Shown here: positions 54,659-64,000 of the stretch, piece by piece
Layout of the letters: every line of letters starts with the position of its first letter
How positions within the stretch are numbered: the stretch's first letter is position 1
From: Mixophyes australis
Taxonomy: Eukaryota; Chordata; Amphibia; Anura; Limnodynastidae
NCBI GenBank assembly: GCA_036250195.1
Contig: JAVHZZ010000010.1
Coordinates: 75,945,423 to 76,009,422 of the forward strand
Reading direction: 5' to 3'
Length of the DNA stretch: 64,000 nt
Translations under genes and position numbers: made by a program
Notes under the pieces: generated by a model
What the model saw: only the letters and a program-made list of their open reading frames with translations
Databases searched by the model: none
What the model was told of the DNA's origin: nothing

Positions 54659-56355
54659 TGGAATGCCAGATCCGGCGTGTACCTTACCTGTACTGCACAC
54701 ACAGGGATATCCTCAAACGTCTTTTAAAAGATCAGGAGAATCCCATCAATGCCTTCAGTGTCTATAGGAAATGGATACTCACTTTAGGTCCCCACATACC
54801 TCTCTGGGAACAAATGCAATGTATGCAACAGAGTTTTGAAGAAGCAGAGGATGAGGTATGGCGACAAGGACTTACGGACACTGAAATGTGGCAGGATCAG
54901 TGTTATCGATTGAATACTGAAAAATGCCAATTGCAATATCTTTTGTCACACTCTAAAAAAATGGCTGCTCAGTCTGTTAATCAGGGAGAGGTCCATCCCA
55001 ATGGATTATACACAGTTGCCCAAGCTACTATCTTGGGGGAGACTGGAGAAGAACTGCTTGGTGAGGATGTTGCACCTCTAACTACTCAGAAAGGATTAGG
55101 AGAAATCCTCCCATTTGGTGACTTGAATGGAAAAGAGCTACCAAGTAAGTACCATGTAGTTGCATTTTCTGATAATTTGCCAGTGTTATTGGCACCTGAG
55201 ACTGTGTCTGAGTTAGAACAGAATTACAGAAAAGACCAGTTATCCACCCCTGTTGTGCCTGAAAATGTTCTGTTTAATGAAGTAACGCAGGATACCGCAT
55301 GTGTGCTCTCCGATGCAAGTGATGTACAGCTGTACCCAATTGTGGCAAAAGAGAATCATAAACTTGCTCAACATATGATCTCAGCAGAAATCATGATTAC
55401 AGACTGTATGACAGAATTAATGGGAGAGGATAAAGAAATTGTCATGTCAGAGGCCACTACCATGGGGTCCTGGGAAAACTACTCCTACACCTTTCCCTAT
55501 GCAGAATTGGCAGATGAGGAGATGTTTACTGAGTGGGTGTCTGAGAGGGCACCAGCACAGCAAGATTCACCAGCCCCACAAGCTTTGAAGCATCGCACTC
55601 CAGCTCCAAATCTGGGAATCCAGGACCCAATGCCAGAGGCCTGCACTGGACCATCTACTCTGTTTTGCTGCCAGGAGGACGAGTCTGTATCCAATGAGGA
55701 TTCACACTACCCCGATGCCCCAGAGCCAAGGGAAGTAGTGCAGCAGTTGGATGTGGTAGCGGGGGATGAGAGATGCACACCAACATACATACAGGGGCAC
55801 CCACAAGTGGTTTGGGAGGGGGACAGAGGATTCCCCATCAGCAAAGAATTAATGGAGCCCCCATGTTTGCCTGCCACTGGGCAGTTGTCCCTTGAGTGTT
55901 TGGAGGAGGGGGGATTGGATCTTTGCCAGAAACAAACGGACAAGGAGCCAGAAAGTTTTGCTGCCATTTGGCAGTTTTCACTCGAATATGTGGGGGAGGG
56001 AAGCATGGTCCCCAGAAACAGAGGCCAGGCCAAGGGACTATTTGCAGTTGGGCAATTAAGGGTGGATAAGGCACCCAAGGCATGTTGGACTACAACTCTC
56101 CTACCATGGATGTGTGCACCGGAGTGGCCCAGTTTTATTGTTGACTCATCTTATGACACAGGGCAGCATAAACCCCCACTCCAGCTCGGTGGGAAGATAT
56201 GCCTGCAGTCATGGGACCCGGGTGGGAGATTGAGGAACTGTGTACTGCTGTCTACCTTGCCATCAGACCCAGGAGAAACCACAGCAGGCCAGAGACTTTG
56301 GACTTGGGAGAAAGGTTTACTGGGGGCAAGGGAGCCACTGGAGAACAAGGGCTAA
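54658..56355 (+). CDS. LTR-element ORF2, gag-like, up to 565 codons
   Basis: The open frame begins at a GTG (54658) directly after an in-frame stop (54652-54654), so a normal ATG start is not evident. Residues about 10-90 look helical (ILKRLLKDQENPINAFSVYR; then WRQGLTDTEMWQDQCYRL), as in a capsid-like region continuing ORF1. The rest is acidic, Pro- and Glu-rich and low in hydrophobic cores. Two related units occur near residues 403-450 (QLSLECLEEGGL and QFSLEYVGEGSM). No zinc knuckle or enzyme motif is seen. It is followed within 20 bp by a polypurine tract and LTR. Function unknown; its openness contrasts with the decayed elements around it. Confidence 0.5.
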   Translation: MECQIRRVPYLYCTHRDILKRLLKDQENPINAFSVYRKWILTLGPHIPLWEQMQCMQQSFEEAEDEVWRQGLTDTEMWQDQCYRLNTEKCQLQYLLSHSKKMAAQSVNQGEVHPNGLYTVAQATILGETGEELLGEDVAPLTTQKGLGEILPFGDLNGKELPSKYHVVAFSDNLPVLLAPETVSELEQNYRKDQLSTPVVPENVLFNEVTQDTACVLSDASDVQLYPIVAKENHKLAQHMISAEIMITDCMTELMGEDKEIVMSEATTMGSWENYSYTFPYAELADEEMFTEWVSERAPAQQDSPAPQALKHRTPAPNLGIQDPMPEACTGPSTLFCCQEDESVSNEDSHYPDAPEPREVVQQLDVVAGDERCTPTYIQGHPQVVWEGDRGFPISKELMEPPCLPATGQLSLECLEEGGLDLCQKQTDKEPESFAAIWQFSLEYVGEGSMVPRNRGQAKGLFAVGQLRVDKAPKACWTTTLLPWMCAPEWPSFIVDSSYDTGQHKPPLQLGGKICLQSWDPGGRLRNCVLLSTLPSDPGETTAGQRLWTWEKGLLGAREPLENKG

Positions 56356-56373
56356 AAAAGTGGGGGAGGTATA

Positions 56374-57411
56374 TGTGACGAAACGAGTGTGATACGCTAA
56401 CCATTCTGTGTCTCGTTTCTCACATAATGTGGATTATAGTACTTTTTATAGCCCTTGCTTTTGTTCCCCAGCTCACCAGACTACAACTGCATTGTCCAAT
56501 TACATGTGGTTAAGGAGATATTGTAGTTCAATGTAAATATTATATTGTGTATTATATATTGATGACTTGCAGTAATGTTATTCATTGTCCTTAAACTGAC
56601 GCTAGAAGGGTTATGGGTAGAGATCAGGTGGTGTCCACAATACAGGTGAGAGGGCTGGAGCTACATTCATTCTCCCCCCTCCTTCCTCTACAGGAAGCAT
56701 GGAACAACTGCGTACCCTGTGACATCACAAAGTAGTGTAAGGGGTTAATTTTAGGAGGGGCTCACTGCTACCTTATCCTTGGAAGTAGGGGAAGCCAATT
56801 AGCATCAATTGTTCTCCTTAGGACTAGTCGAGACGTTCTGTCTGCATCCCAGCAGGGGGCTTCTGTGAAAGGAAAGCTCATCTTCACTACCCTGTCCAAA
56901 CCCTCTAGTTCTGCACTGACCAATGGTTAAGAAGAATAGACCCAGGGGTTTGCCCAGGGAGGGAAAGACTGTGGAAATTAGACCTGAGATATAAGGAACG
57001 ACTCCAGGGGAAAAGGGTGGTCGTTCGGGAATTTCATTCATGAAGAGTGCAAGATCTAGTTTTGAGTTGTCGTTCTCTAACTAGAGTCTATATATGCAGC
57101 TGAGAAAGATCCATGGGTCGTGAAGTCTGGACAGCCAGGTGACTATAACTCCTTAAGCTATTGGGGTAAGGGACATATGATGTGGTAAACCTACCTGGCA
57201 TTTATTTACTGTGTGTACATAATATTCTAGTGTTGTTTGTATGACAATAAATATACTGTTGTACTTTTGAAACTGCATTTGCCTGAGTGACTATACAAAT
57301 CCCAGAAGGTACTGGGTAGAATTCCCTGGCATAGGAAGGCACCCGTGGGTGGCCAGCCAGTGTGAAGTCGGTAGCATTGGGCCAGAAAACCCGGGATCTT
57401 CCCAATAAGCA
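56374..57411 (+). mobile_element. 3' LTR of the two-ORF element (approximate)
   Basis: Starts TGTGACGAAACGAG after a polypurine tract. AATAAA at 57246-57251 fits a U3-R-U5 layout. The end near AATAAGCA is a guess. Confidence 0.5.
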
Positions 57412-57839
57412 TTTGGGATTTTAATTATGTTAATTAACAGATATTTAAATTAGCAAAATGGTGCACTCCAGATCAATTTTAAAAAAATTAAAAATTATTT
57501 TATATTAATACCATGGCCCAAGCTCACAAAGCCTTTACAATAGCATAAGTATTTGGGTTCTCTCCAACCTATCTCAAGAATGTTTGTTTAATATTAGTAT
57601 TAGAAAAGCTATGCTAGCTGATGCCATGTCATTAATTGTCTGAGTAAACAAATACTTGAGCCTAGTCTCTGCAAAACTTGACATTAAAAAATATTTGTTT
57701 CTCCACTACACTTGAACAAATGAATTGGATCACACTTGCTGACTGCATACAAAAGCTCACTAATACAAGAAAAAATAAAAAAAAAATTACATTATTATAA
57801 TTGTTATTGTTATTATTACTGGTTTGTAAGGAGCCACAG
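57412..57839. other. No recognised feature
   Basis: AT-rich flank of the LTR element. Confidence 0.5.
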
Positions 57840-58650
57840 TGCTATCAGTGCCGGACACTGGGAAACGAATACAATCTAATGGTAAAAGGACACAACTGAG
57901 ACAAAAGGATTAAGTGTGGCTCAGAGTGGAGATTGGGACAGTAGGGAGGGTATTCCAGTGCGAGGAATAGAGCTTGGAGTAAGGTATGCACTAAAAAAAT
58001 AGACTGATTTTCATAGAGCATTCAAAGATTTAAAGTCTGGGGGAAAGTAGGATCGGGTGTGTTGTGCACATTCCATAAGTGGGCAATGGAATGGGAGAAC
58101 TTTTGCAGGTGGTAGAAAGAGATCAGATAGATGCAGGTCAGAGGTATATCTAAGTAGAAGAGAGGGAGAATATTTTGAGTTGATATTTCAGATGTGTGAA
58201 AGGGTGGTGATTTTGATGGCTCTGTCAATGAGCATTAGTAATTTGATTTGGAGAAAATGGGGAGCCAGGGTAGAAATTTGCAGAGTGCTGTGGTGCACAT
58301 GGAGCGGCATGAGAGGAAGATCAGTCTTCCACAGCACATAGGACAGGTTGAAGAGGGGATAGATGTTTTTAGGAAGTGTCATATCAGAGGAGGTTGGAGT
58401 AGATGAGAGGATGGATAACAGTTTTAGATATACATTAGCAAAATTTCAAATCTGGAGGCGGCACGACTGGTAAAGACCCTGATTATGAGGAATAAACAGA
58501 GGGTGAAATCAAATGTGACACAAAGGCAGTGGGAGACTGAGAAAATTGTGGTGTTGTTGATGGTGAGGTTGACTTGAGGGGACATGTTTTGGGCATGTTG
58601 AACTTTAGGTAGCATTGGGACATGCATGCAGAGAGAGAGTTGGTCATATG
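57840..58650 (+). repeat. Interspersed repeat, family not assigned
   Basis: Text such as GGAGGGTATTCCAGTGCGAG and 'ggggagccagggtagaaatttgcag' belongs to a style of purine-rich repeat common in vertebrate genomes (likely a LINE 3' region or SINE). The short open frames inside are not genes. Confidence 0.45.
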
Positions 58651-59042
58651 TGATAGCAAAAAAGCAAAGAGATCATGGGAGCAGAGGTACACTAGTGCAT
58701 CATCATTGTTGAGGTGGTACTGGAGGATAACTGAGCAAGCTCCAAGAGATAGTGGGAGTGGAGAGGAGGATGTCCCAGAGATAGAGACACTGAAGGAGCA
58801 GTTGGATAGGTACGAAGTGAATCAGAACTGGGTCACAAAGGTCAATGAAGTAAAGTGTGTGCATTAGAAGAGGCTGTTCAACTACCTCAAAGGCAACAGG
58901 TCCAGGAGGATGAGTTTGTAAAAGTGACCCTTAGACTTTCCTGTTAGTAGATCATTGCAAACAGGCTTCCACCCCAACAAAAATATAATCAGAGAGTTGA
59001 GAAGGGAGTCAGGGGAGAGGAGGTAAAATAGGTATTTGTATA
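58651..59042. other. No recognised gene
   Basis: Probably the continuation of the preceding purine-rich repeat. Confidence 0.4.
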
Positions 59043-59525
59043 TGTTAAATATGATTTTTTGTTAAGGCCTCATAAGGCCTTTGTTCAGTCATTTATTGTA
59101 ACTTGCATAGAAATATTATTTGCTAAAAGAGATTATTCATTTTTCTGCTGATTTGCAGTTTTACAAGATGTAAGCCCATGGCCTTGAGGTTAAGCTGACA
59201 TAGAGAACACCTGAAGAATGTATCAAGATATGAGAACAATAAGTACATTCATGTTCAGCTCGCAGTGTGGGAGTTGTGCCCTTGTGGCATATAGGAGATG
59301 AACCTCCAGCTCCTCTTGAGATAAAAATAATAGGCTCATCTGTCTTTAGAAGGGGGAGAAAGTAAACACCTCAAGAACACGTGAGAAAGTTAATCAGTAG
59401 CGCTTCCCATAGACTAGTGGTATAGACTTGTATGCTTATGATATAGGATTCATTTATTCAGTAGGCTATAAAAACTTGTATCTTTGTATCAATAAATCAG
59501 AATTTTAGATCTAACATATACAATT
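59043..59525 (+). mobile_element. Solo LTR candidate
   Basis: Starts TGTTAAATATGA, has CTATAAAAAC at about 59466 as a TATA box and AATAAA at about 59489, and ends near ATACA at about 59522. No internal region or confirmed target duplication. Confidence 0.4.
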
Positions 59526-59925
59526 AGCTCAAGTAGTTTGGAGGTTTTAAAGTAGGGTAGGAGTTGGAGAGAGAGGTTCGGTCAAGGTGATTGCTTTAGG
59601 ATTGGTGAGGTGAACATTAAAGGAGGATGGAAATATAACAGTGAACAAAGGAAAAACAGAGCTAAAAGTAACTATAATTATGTTATAGTAAATATTTATA
59701 TTGCTAGAATTTATGAAAATACATATATGAATTGTCTTGCTTAAAAAAAACACAATTATTTTAAATCCTAAAACTATTTTTCACTTAAAAACCAATAGCC
59801 TTAAAACAGCCTGGGTGCAGCAGCTAAGACAACATTAGACAATATTTGGAAATACAATAGAAAATAAATAAATCTTTTCTAAATTAAACAAATACTGACC
59901 AGGTTACCAGCTATTTAAATCCCTA
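59526..59925. other. No recognised feature
   Basis: AT-rich DNA; no motif seen. Confidence 0.5.
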
Positions 59926-60480
59926 TACAGGGGATATAAAATGTCTACACAATCTAATTTCCCACCTTTAATGTGACCTTGCAACCAGCAAAATTCAAAT
60001 GAAAATCAAATAGATAAATTTTAGGGGAAAAAACTGAAAATTAAAAAACCCACAACCCTGGATGCATAAGTGTACACAACCCTAAACTTGTACTAAATGG
60101 AGGCATATTTTTCTCTTATTATAGCAATGCCTTTCTTGGAAAAAATCTCTATCAACTTTGTACACCTGGACTTTGCAATTCTATTCTATGCTTCTCTGCA
60201 AAAAAGTTCAAGCTCAATCAAATTGCAAGGAGATCTCCTGCGCATAGCCATCTTTAGGTTATTCCAAAGGTTTTCAATGGGATCAATGTCTGGGCTTATT
60301 CCAAGACTTTGGTTTTCCTTTACTAAAGCCATTCCTTCGCTGACTTGGACGTGTGATTTTAATCCATATCATATTGGAAGGGGACATGTCTCTTCATCTT
60401 TCTAACAGAGTCAGGTCTCATGCCAAAAACATCTTGATATTTGGAGCTATACATTATGCCCTCTATCCTGGCTATTACCA
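59926..60480 (+). mobile_element. DNA-transposon-derived repeat, left part
   Basis: Begins with GGGGATATAAAATGTCTACA and contains 'ccacctttaatgtgacct', 'gtgtacacaaccct' and 'caatgggatcaatgtctgggct'. These belong to a repeat widespread in fish and amphibians. A matching right end, GGGTGTGCACACTTATTTT, is at 61465-61483. Superfamily not assigned; no intact ORF. Confidence 0.55.
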
Positions 60481-60481
60481 C

Positions 60482-61229
60482 TTTTCTTTTTTTTAAAGCC
60501 CGGGAACAGTGCTTTCGTGCCCTAATAAACGGAAAAAAGTGTGAAACTTAAAAAACGTGTACTAGGGTGCGGTCCATGGCCCTCCTCAAAAAAGGATAGG
60601 CCCTAGTCCCCGACCCCCGTATCCATAAGGACCCTTAGGGGGCAAGGGTCTTCAGACCCCCCTTCGCCGCAAAGCTAGTGGGGGTCCCTTTGGCCCTGGG
60701 ATCCACCGAGGCTTCACCCAGGGCTCGACAACTAGCTCACCCCCGGAAGGATGAGCCAACAATGGGGTTCAGGGGGGCAGGAGCCATAAGGCCAAACAAC
60801 GCCCTCTAGATCTTAGGAGACACAGAGCCCAAAAGGGCCTACCCGCACCGCTAAAAATCCGTGAAGCAATCAGCATAAAAGTGAAAGTGACAAACAAGGA
60901 GTGTAATAAATAAAAAATAATAATAAAGTGCCGAGTGGTTACGGCCCCAGCCTCATGGCTGGGCTATTATAAAAAATTTCTCGCCCAGCCATAAGGCCGG
61001 GGCAAAGAATAAAAAGGCGGTGCGTATATTGAAAGTGGTCCAACGTGCTCGGTGCCAACATAATCACATGATATCTGTTTCAAGGTGCTGCTGACCTGTG
61101 ATTTTTTGGCCCCCCTGGATCGTCACACAATCCAGGGGGTCAACGCAGCTCACCCGGCCCCTGGCCAGAGGACCAAGTGCAGGTCTGCCACAACTGCACT
61201 TGATCTTAGTCAAAAGGCCGAGAAGCAAT
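60482..61229 (-). mobile_element. U2-headed GC-rich segment with A-rich 3' end
   Basis: Read on the minus strand, this begins with a U2 snRNA 5' end (61229-61197), continues through GC-rich, structured-looking sequence, and ends in an A-rich tail (complement of CTTTTCTTTTTTTT, 60481-60494). The layout suggests a retroposed or SINE-like element with a U2-derived head. Only the first ~33 nt resemble U2. Confidence 0.5.
61197..61229 (-). ncRNA. U2 snRNA 5'-end fragment
   Basis: Minus strand reads GCTTCTCGGCCTTTTGACTA followed by AGATCAAGTG. It differs from the conserved vertebrate U2 5' end at about two positions over 33 nt. The branch-point recognition region and the rest of U2 are absent, so it is not a U2 gene. 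Confidence 0.75.
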
Positions 61230-61345
61230 GGCTTGTAAAGGCAAGTTTGCCTTTACAAGCCATCGCCACTTTAAATTTTAGCTGCAAAGACGCCGATCTC
61301 CCGCTAGATGAAAAAAACGGACTTTGATACATTTACCCCCTGATC
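61227..61345. repeat. Hairpin and MITE right arm
   Basis: ATGGCTTGTAAAGGCAA and its exact complement form a 17-bp stem with a GT spacer (about 61228-61263). The segment ends GATACATTTACCCCC, a MITE-type terminus. The left arm is replaced by the U2-headed segment. Confidence 0.6.
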
Positions 61346-61483
61346 TTTATTTGGTATTAACTACAATCCCTTTCATTGCTGGCAGGTGTATGCTAATTCC
61401 TTTGAATATGATTTTAATTGTGATTAGTTAAGTCTGTACACAGCTATAGCCCCATTAGGAAAGGGTGTGCACACTTATTTTAC
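61346..61483 (+). mobile_element. DNA-transposon-derived repeat, right end
   Basis: Ends GGGTGTGCACACTTATTTT, pairing with the left part at 59926-60480. Confidence 0.5.
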
Positions 61484-61495
61484 ACATGTATGCAT

Positions 61496-61534
61496 ATTAT
61501 ATATATGTAAAATAAGTGTGTATGTATATATATT

Positions 61535-61602
<68 letters not shown>
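61496..61602. repeat. (TA)n microsatellite
   Basis: Interrupted TA tract. Confidence 0.95.
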
Positions 61603-61603
<1 letters not shown>

Positions 61604-61749
61604 TGGGATAAATTGTGGCAAATGCTGCACTGCTGAATCATACGTGCTGTTTATTTGAGAAGTGTCAGGATAGTATAAACAGTAGTTTCTCCACACAATG
61701 TCTCCTATGTCTGGCTAAACAGTGCTTACCTCACTACTAGCCGGCCACA

Positions 61750-61753
<4 letters not shown>

Positions 61754-61806
<53 letters not shown>
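61754..61806. repeat. (TA)n microsatellite
   Basis: Pure TA tract. Confidence 0.95.
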
Positions 61807-61810
<4 letters not shown>

Positions 61811-61859
61811 ACCTCCAATGAGGAACTATTTTAAAACACACTAATATTATCACTGGTGG

Positions 61860-62500
61860 TCTTCTCTCATTCTCTCGTTGGGGTTAGATCTGTCTTTAAA
61901 TTTGCTGGATATTCATATATGCACTTTAGCTGTTTCTTACTCTGTGAGCTGATTGGAAGACTCCACTATGTATACCCTCATCTGTCATGCGCTCATTGAC
62001 AGTGATAACATTGGACACACTAGCTTCATGGATCCTGTAACTGTGTTCTATTTGTTCCTGACCATGCATTTGTATCCTGGTAACCTGGATTGCATCTATC
62101 AAGTCTGCTGGTTCCTGGCTATACTAATATTTACCTCCTGGTTCCTGTTTTCTGGTCTACATCTGCATGCTATTCATATAAAGCTGTACTCAGAATTGCC
62201 AGGCACAAACTGCAGTAACTATCTATTGGTTTTTAGAGGGATTTTGATAGCCATTGCTGGACTCTGTGCAAATCTGCACCAGCATTGCTTCAGAGACATG
62301 GTCCATTATCTTACATTGCCTCAGACGTTGTACATTTCTGACAGCATTTTTTCAGAGCTATTGTTTCTATTTGAATTGCAACAAAACACTGTTATACTAC
62401 TGCATGAGTCATGCATTACATTGTGGCTAATTACCCATACCTGCATTACCTGAAGGATTCTGTTTTTCCTGTATGCAATACTGCAATAAACACCATATTT
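61860..62500 (+). mobile_element. LTR-like segment
   Basis: Contains TTCCTGGCTATACTAATA, 'ctcctggttcctg' and a terminal AATAAACACC (62486). This is the style of amphibian Gypsy LTRs. The 166-codon open frame at 61953-62453 has no recognised domain and is probably fortuitous. Confidence 0.4.
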
Positions 62501-62509
62501 TTTTTTTAC

Positions 62510-62780
62510 TCAAGTTGTCCGGACAAAACCATGTTGCAATGTAAGGGTGCAAATGAGCTTATTATTTTGCACATAAGGAAAATACTGTCTGTTTTTTCAT
62601 GTATCACACAAATACTTATACACATGCTTATTTGTACACTGACATTTAAAATTGATCTAGGACATGCCCTACCCCAAATATAAATCTGCCATCACATTTT
62701 AAATTTACCTCCCCTCCAATGCAACATGGTTTTGCCTTACTTATTTAATTTTGCTTAACTTCCCTTAATGAATTAGGCTC
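62510..62780. mobile_element. GGGCCTGATTCATTAAGG-family MITE, left end missing
   Basis: Interior matches 39720-39930 ('ggacaaaaccatgttgcaatg', 'ccatcacattttaaatttacctcccc'). The right end reads CTTCCCTTAATGAATTAGGC. Confidence 0.78.
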
Positions 62781-63236
62781 AATTTCATGATTCTTGTTAT
62801 TTCCATAAAATTATGCCATAGCTAAAGATAGCGGTGTTAGAATTGCAGTTTTGTGTTATTCATACAAACCAGTAGAGAAACACAAAATATGGAGCAATGT
62901 GTTGCAATCAATCAATTTTATATTATTATAGGAGCTCAAATAAATCTCTCTTTTATAGTGTGACCAGCCCAGTCTACCAGTCCTGGTTTTGGTTATTGTA
63001 TTTGCAAGGGGACCCTACACTCAAGTGCAACTTTCTTCACACTCGTAATTTAGAGCATATTTCTGTGCTTGTGCACTGTGGAAAAACACATTTTTACTTC
63101 CTGCAGTTGGACTTAACTATAACTCATGGCAAATGCACCTTGAAAGCAAACACAACTGAAAAGTAAGGTTAATATTCTGTCACCTTCCTTATTCCAAAAC
63201 TATAGTCACCATGTGGATTATTGATGTTATTCTGCA
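62781..63236. repeat. Segmental duplication block IV, copy D (start only)
   Basis: Matches 35370-35690 then 36311-36440, without the transposon found there. Homology stops at TTCTGCAAAG (63236), where a LINE end follows. Confidence 0.83.
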
Positions 63237-63665
63237 AAGATCTGCATCTCTCTTCCACTCTCAACACATCCTCCCATTCCCAGTTACAGGATTTTTTTCG
63301 GGCTGCACCCACTTTGTGGAATTCTCTACCTTGCACAATAAGACTTTTCTCTGGTCTTCAAACCTTCAAGCGTTCTCTGAAGACCAACCTCTTCAGACAA
63401 GCTTATGATATTCCTCAACCAGCATCTTAATCTCTGTAGGTTACCCTATTACCACCCAATACACAGCTTGCACAAGACAACAACCCTCTGACCAACATTG
63501 CTATGTGACTGATCACTCAGCTCACCCAATACTTTTTACCTTTGCATTCTAGCTGGTCCAGCGTGCAATATAGATGATGTAGCACGTGCCCTTGTGTTTC
63601 AAACTCCCATTGTCCAACAGACTGTAAGCTTGCAAGCAGGTCCCTCTTACCTCTCTTAGTCTGTG
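63237..63665 (+). mobile_element. LINE 3' end with ORF2 C-terminus (CR1/L2/Rex-like)
   Basis: The frame 63221-63430 carries FRAAPTLWNSLPCTIRLFSG then TFKRSLKTNLFRQAYD. This is the conserved C-terminal end of ORF2 in CR1/L2/Rex-type LINEs. A 3' region with GACTGTAAGCTTGCAAGCAG follows. 5'-truncated, as usual. Confidence 0.8.
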
Positions 63666-64000
63666 GGGGGTATTCAGTTGTCAGCGAGATTTTTTTTTTT
63701 ACTGCGTTGTCATTTTAACGCTGTTTTTTTTTTATCATTTTCGAGCGGGTTAACTTTACCCACAATTCAATTCCATTTTTAACGCTATGTTTTTTTTTCA
63801 TGAAACGGTCCTCTCACGCTCCAGTAGAAGATCTATTGAAAGTTTAGGGTGTGCGAGAGGCACCAGCATTTAAAGTTATTCAATTGTTTTTTAACGTGGC
63901 GGGTTAAACAGGAAAATATGCTGTTTTATCTCGCACCTCTTTGGGGTGTGTTAAAAATAAAAAAACCTCTGAAAAGTATTTGAAATCATGTAATAATGTG
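63666..64000. mobile_element. MITE-like repeat running off the window
   Basis: Begins GGGGGGTATTCAGTTGTCAGCG, a Harbinger-style terminus. The right end lies outside the window. Confidence 0.45.

Larger units (their letters stand above)
53815..57411 (+). mobile_element. LTR retroelement with two gag-like ORFs and no pol
   Basis: A leader starting TTGGTGGCAAGCAGTGGGGT (primer-site-like region after an LTR) is followed by two long open frames (53993-54658 and 54658-56355). A purine tract GTGGGGGAGGT (56360-56370) then precedes an LTR-like segment beginning TGTGACGAAACGAG (56374). The LTR has AATAAA at 57246-57251 and probably ends near 57411. The 5' LTR is missing or truncated. No protease, reverse transcriptase or integrase motifs are present. 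Confidence 0.6.

Noticed and set aside
61197..61229. Complete U2 snRNA gene
   Set aside because: Only the first ~33 nt match; the Sm site and 3' stem-loops are missing.
61953..62453. 166-codon open frame with hydrophobic stretches
   Set aside because: No recognised domain or upstream signal, and the surrounding text reads like an LTR.

Overview
The window looks like intergenic and gene-cluster DNA from a vertebrate, most likely an anuran amphibian. It is AT-rich, full of (TA)n tracts, and dense with old transposable elements: L1/Tx1-type LINEs, Penelope-like elements with a GIY-YIG domain, Gypsy elements of the sushi type, Tc1-like and hAT elements, V-SINEs, and many palindromic MITEs. The species call is inference from repeat style, not from a marker gene.

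Only two host protein-coding genes are evident. Both are single-coding-exon, Golgi-type alpha-1,3-fucosyltransferases (GT10 family, FUT9/FUT4-like) on the minus strand (20659-21714 and 41206-42261). They are 351 codons each, intact, and differ at about 30 residues. Each has the same splice-acceptor-like site 55 nt upstream of its ATG and the same AATAAA about 240 nt past the stop. They sit in a tandem segmental duplication with a spacing of about 20.5 kb. Matching blocks are 18039-19145 with 38130-39900, 20281-22292 with 40831-42856, 27335-28150 with 48877-49945, and 31560-33165 with 51670-53570. A further partial copy of the last block lies at 35341-38130, and the start of another at 62781-63236. 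Different transposon insertions have since altered each unit.

Layout. 1-5345: two degenerate L1/Tx1 LINEs and a V-SINE. 5345-18038: non-genic DNA with hAT pieces, a 1.3-kb insertion carrying a hammerhead-ribozyme-like core, a dead Tc1 transposon, a LINE 3' end, MITEs and an LTR-like segment. 18039-33165: duplication unit 1, with FUT copy 1, a foldback insertion and a broken Penelope-like element. 33170-35340: a SINE and a Gypsy LTR-gag fragment on the minus strand. 35341-53570: unit 2, with FUT copy 2, a second hammerhead-like insertion, an endogenous retrovirus fragment, and a Gypsy gag-pol remnant split by a hAT element. 53815-57411: an LTR element with two long open gag-like frames and no pol. 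57412-64000: unresolved repeats, a U2-headed GC-rich segment, LTR-like and LINE pieces.

All recognisable autonomous elements carry lesions at catalytic residues, so they look immobile. The two fucosyltransferases would make Golgi fucosylated glycans (Lewis-x type linkage on type 2 chains). The most unusual signals are the hammerhead-like cores inside insertions with 10-13 bp target duplications and internal inverted repeats, and the paired filled and empty MITE sites exposed by the duplication.
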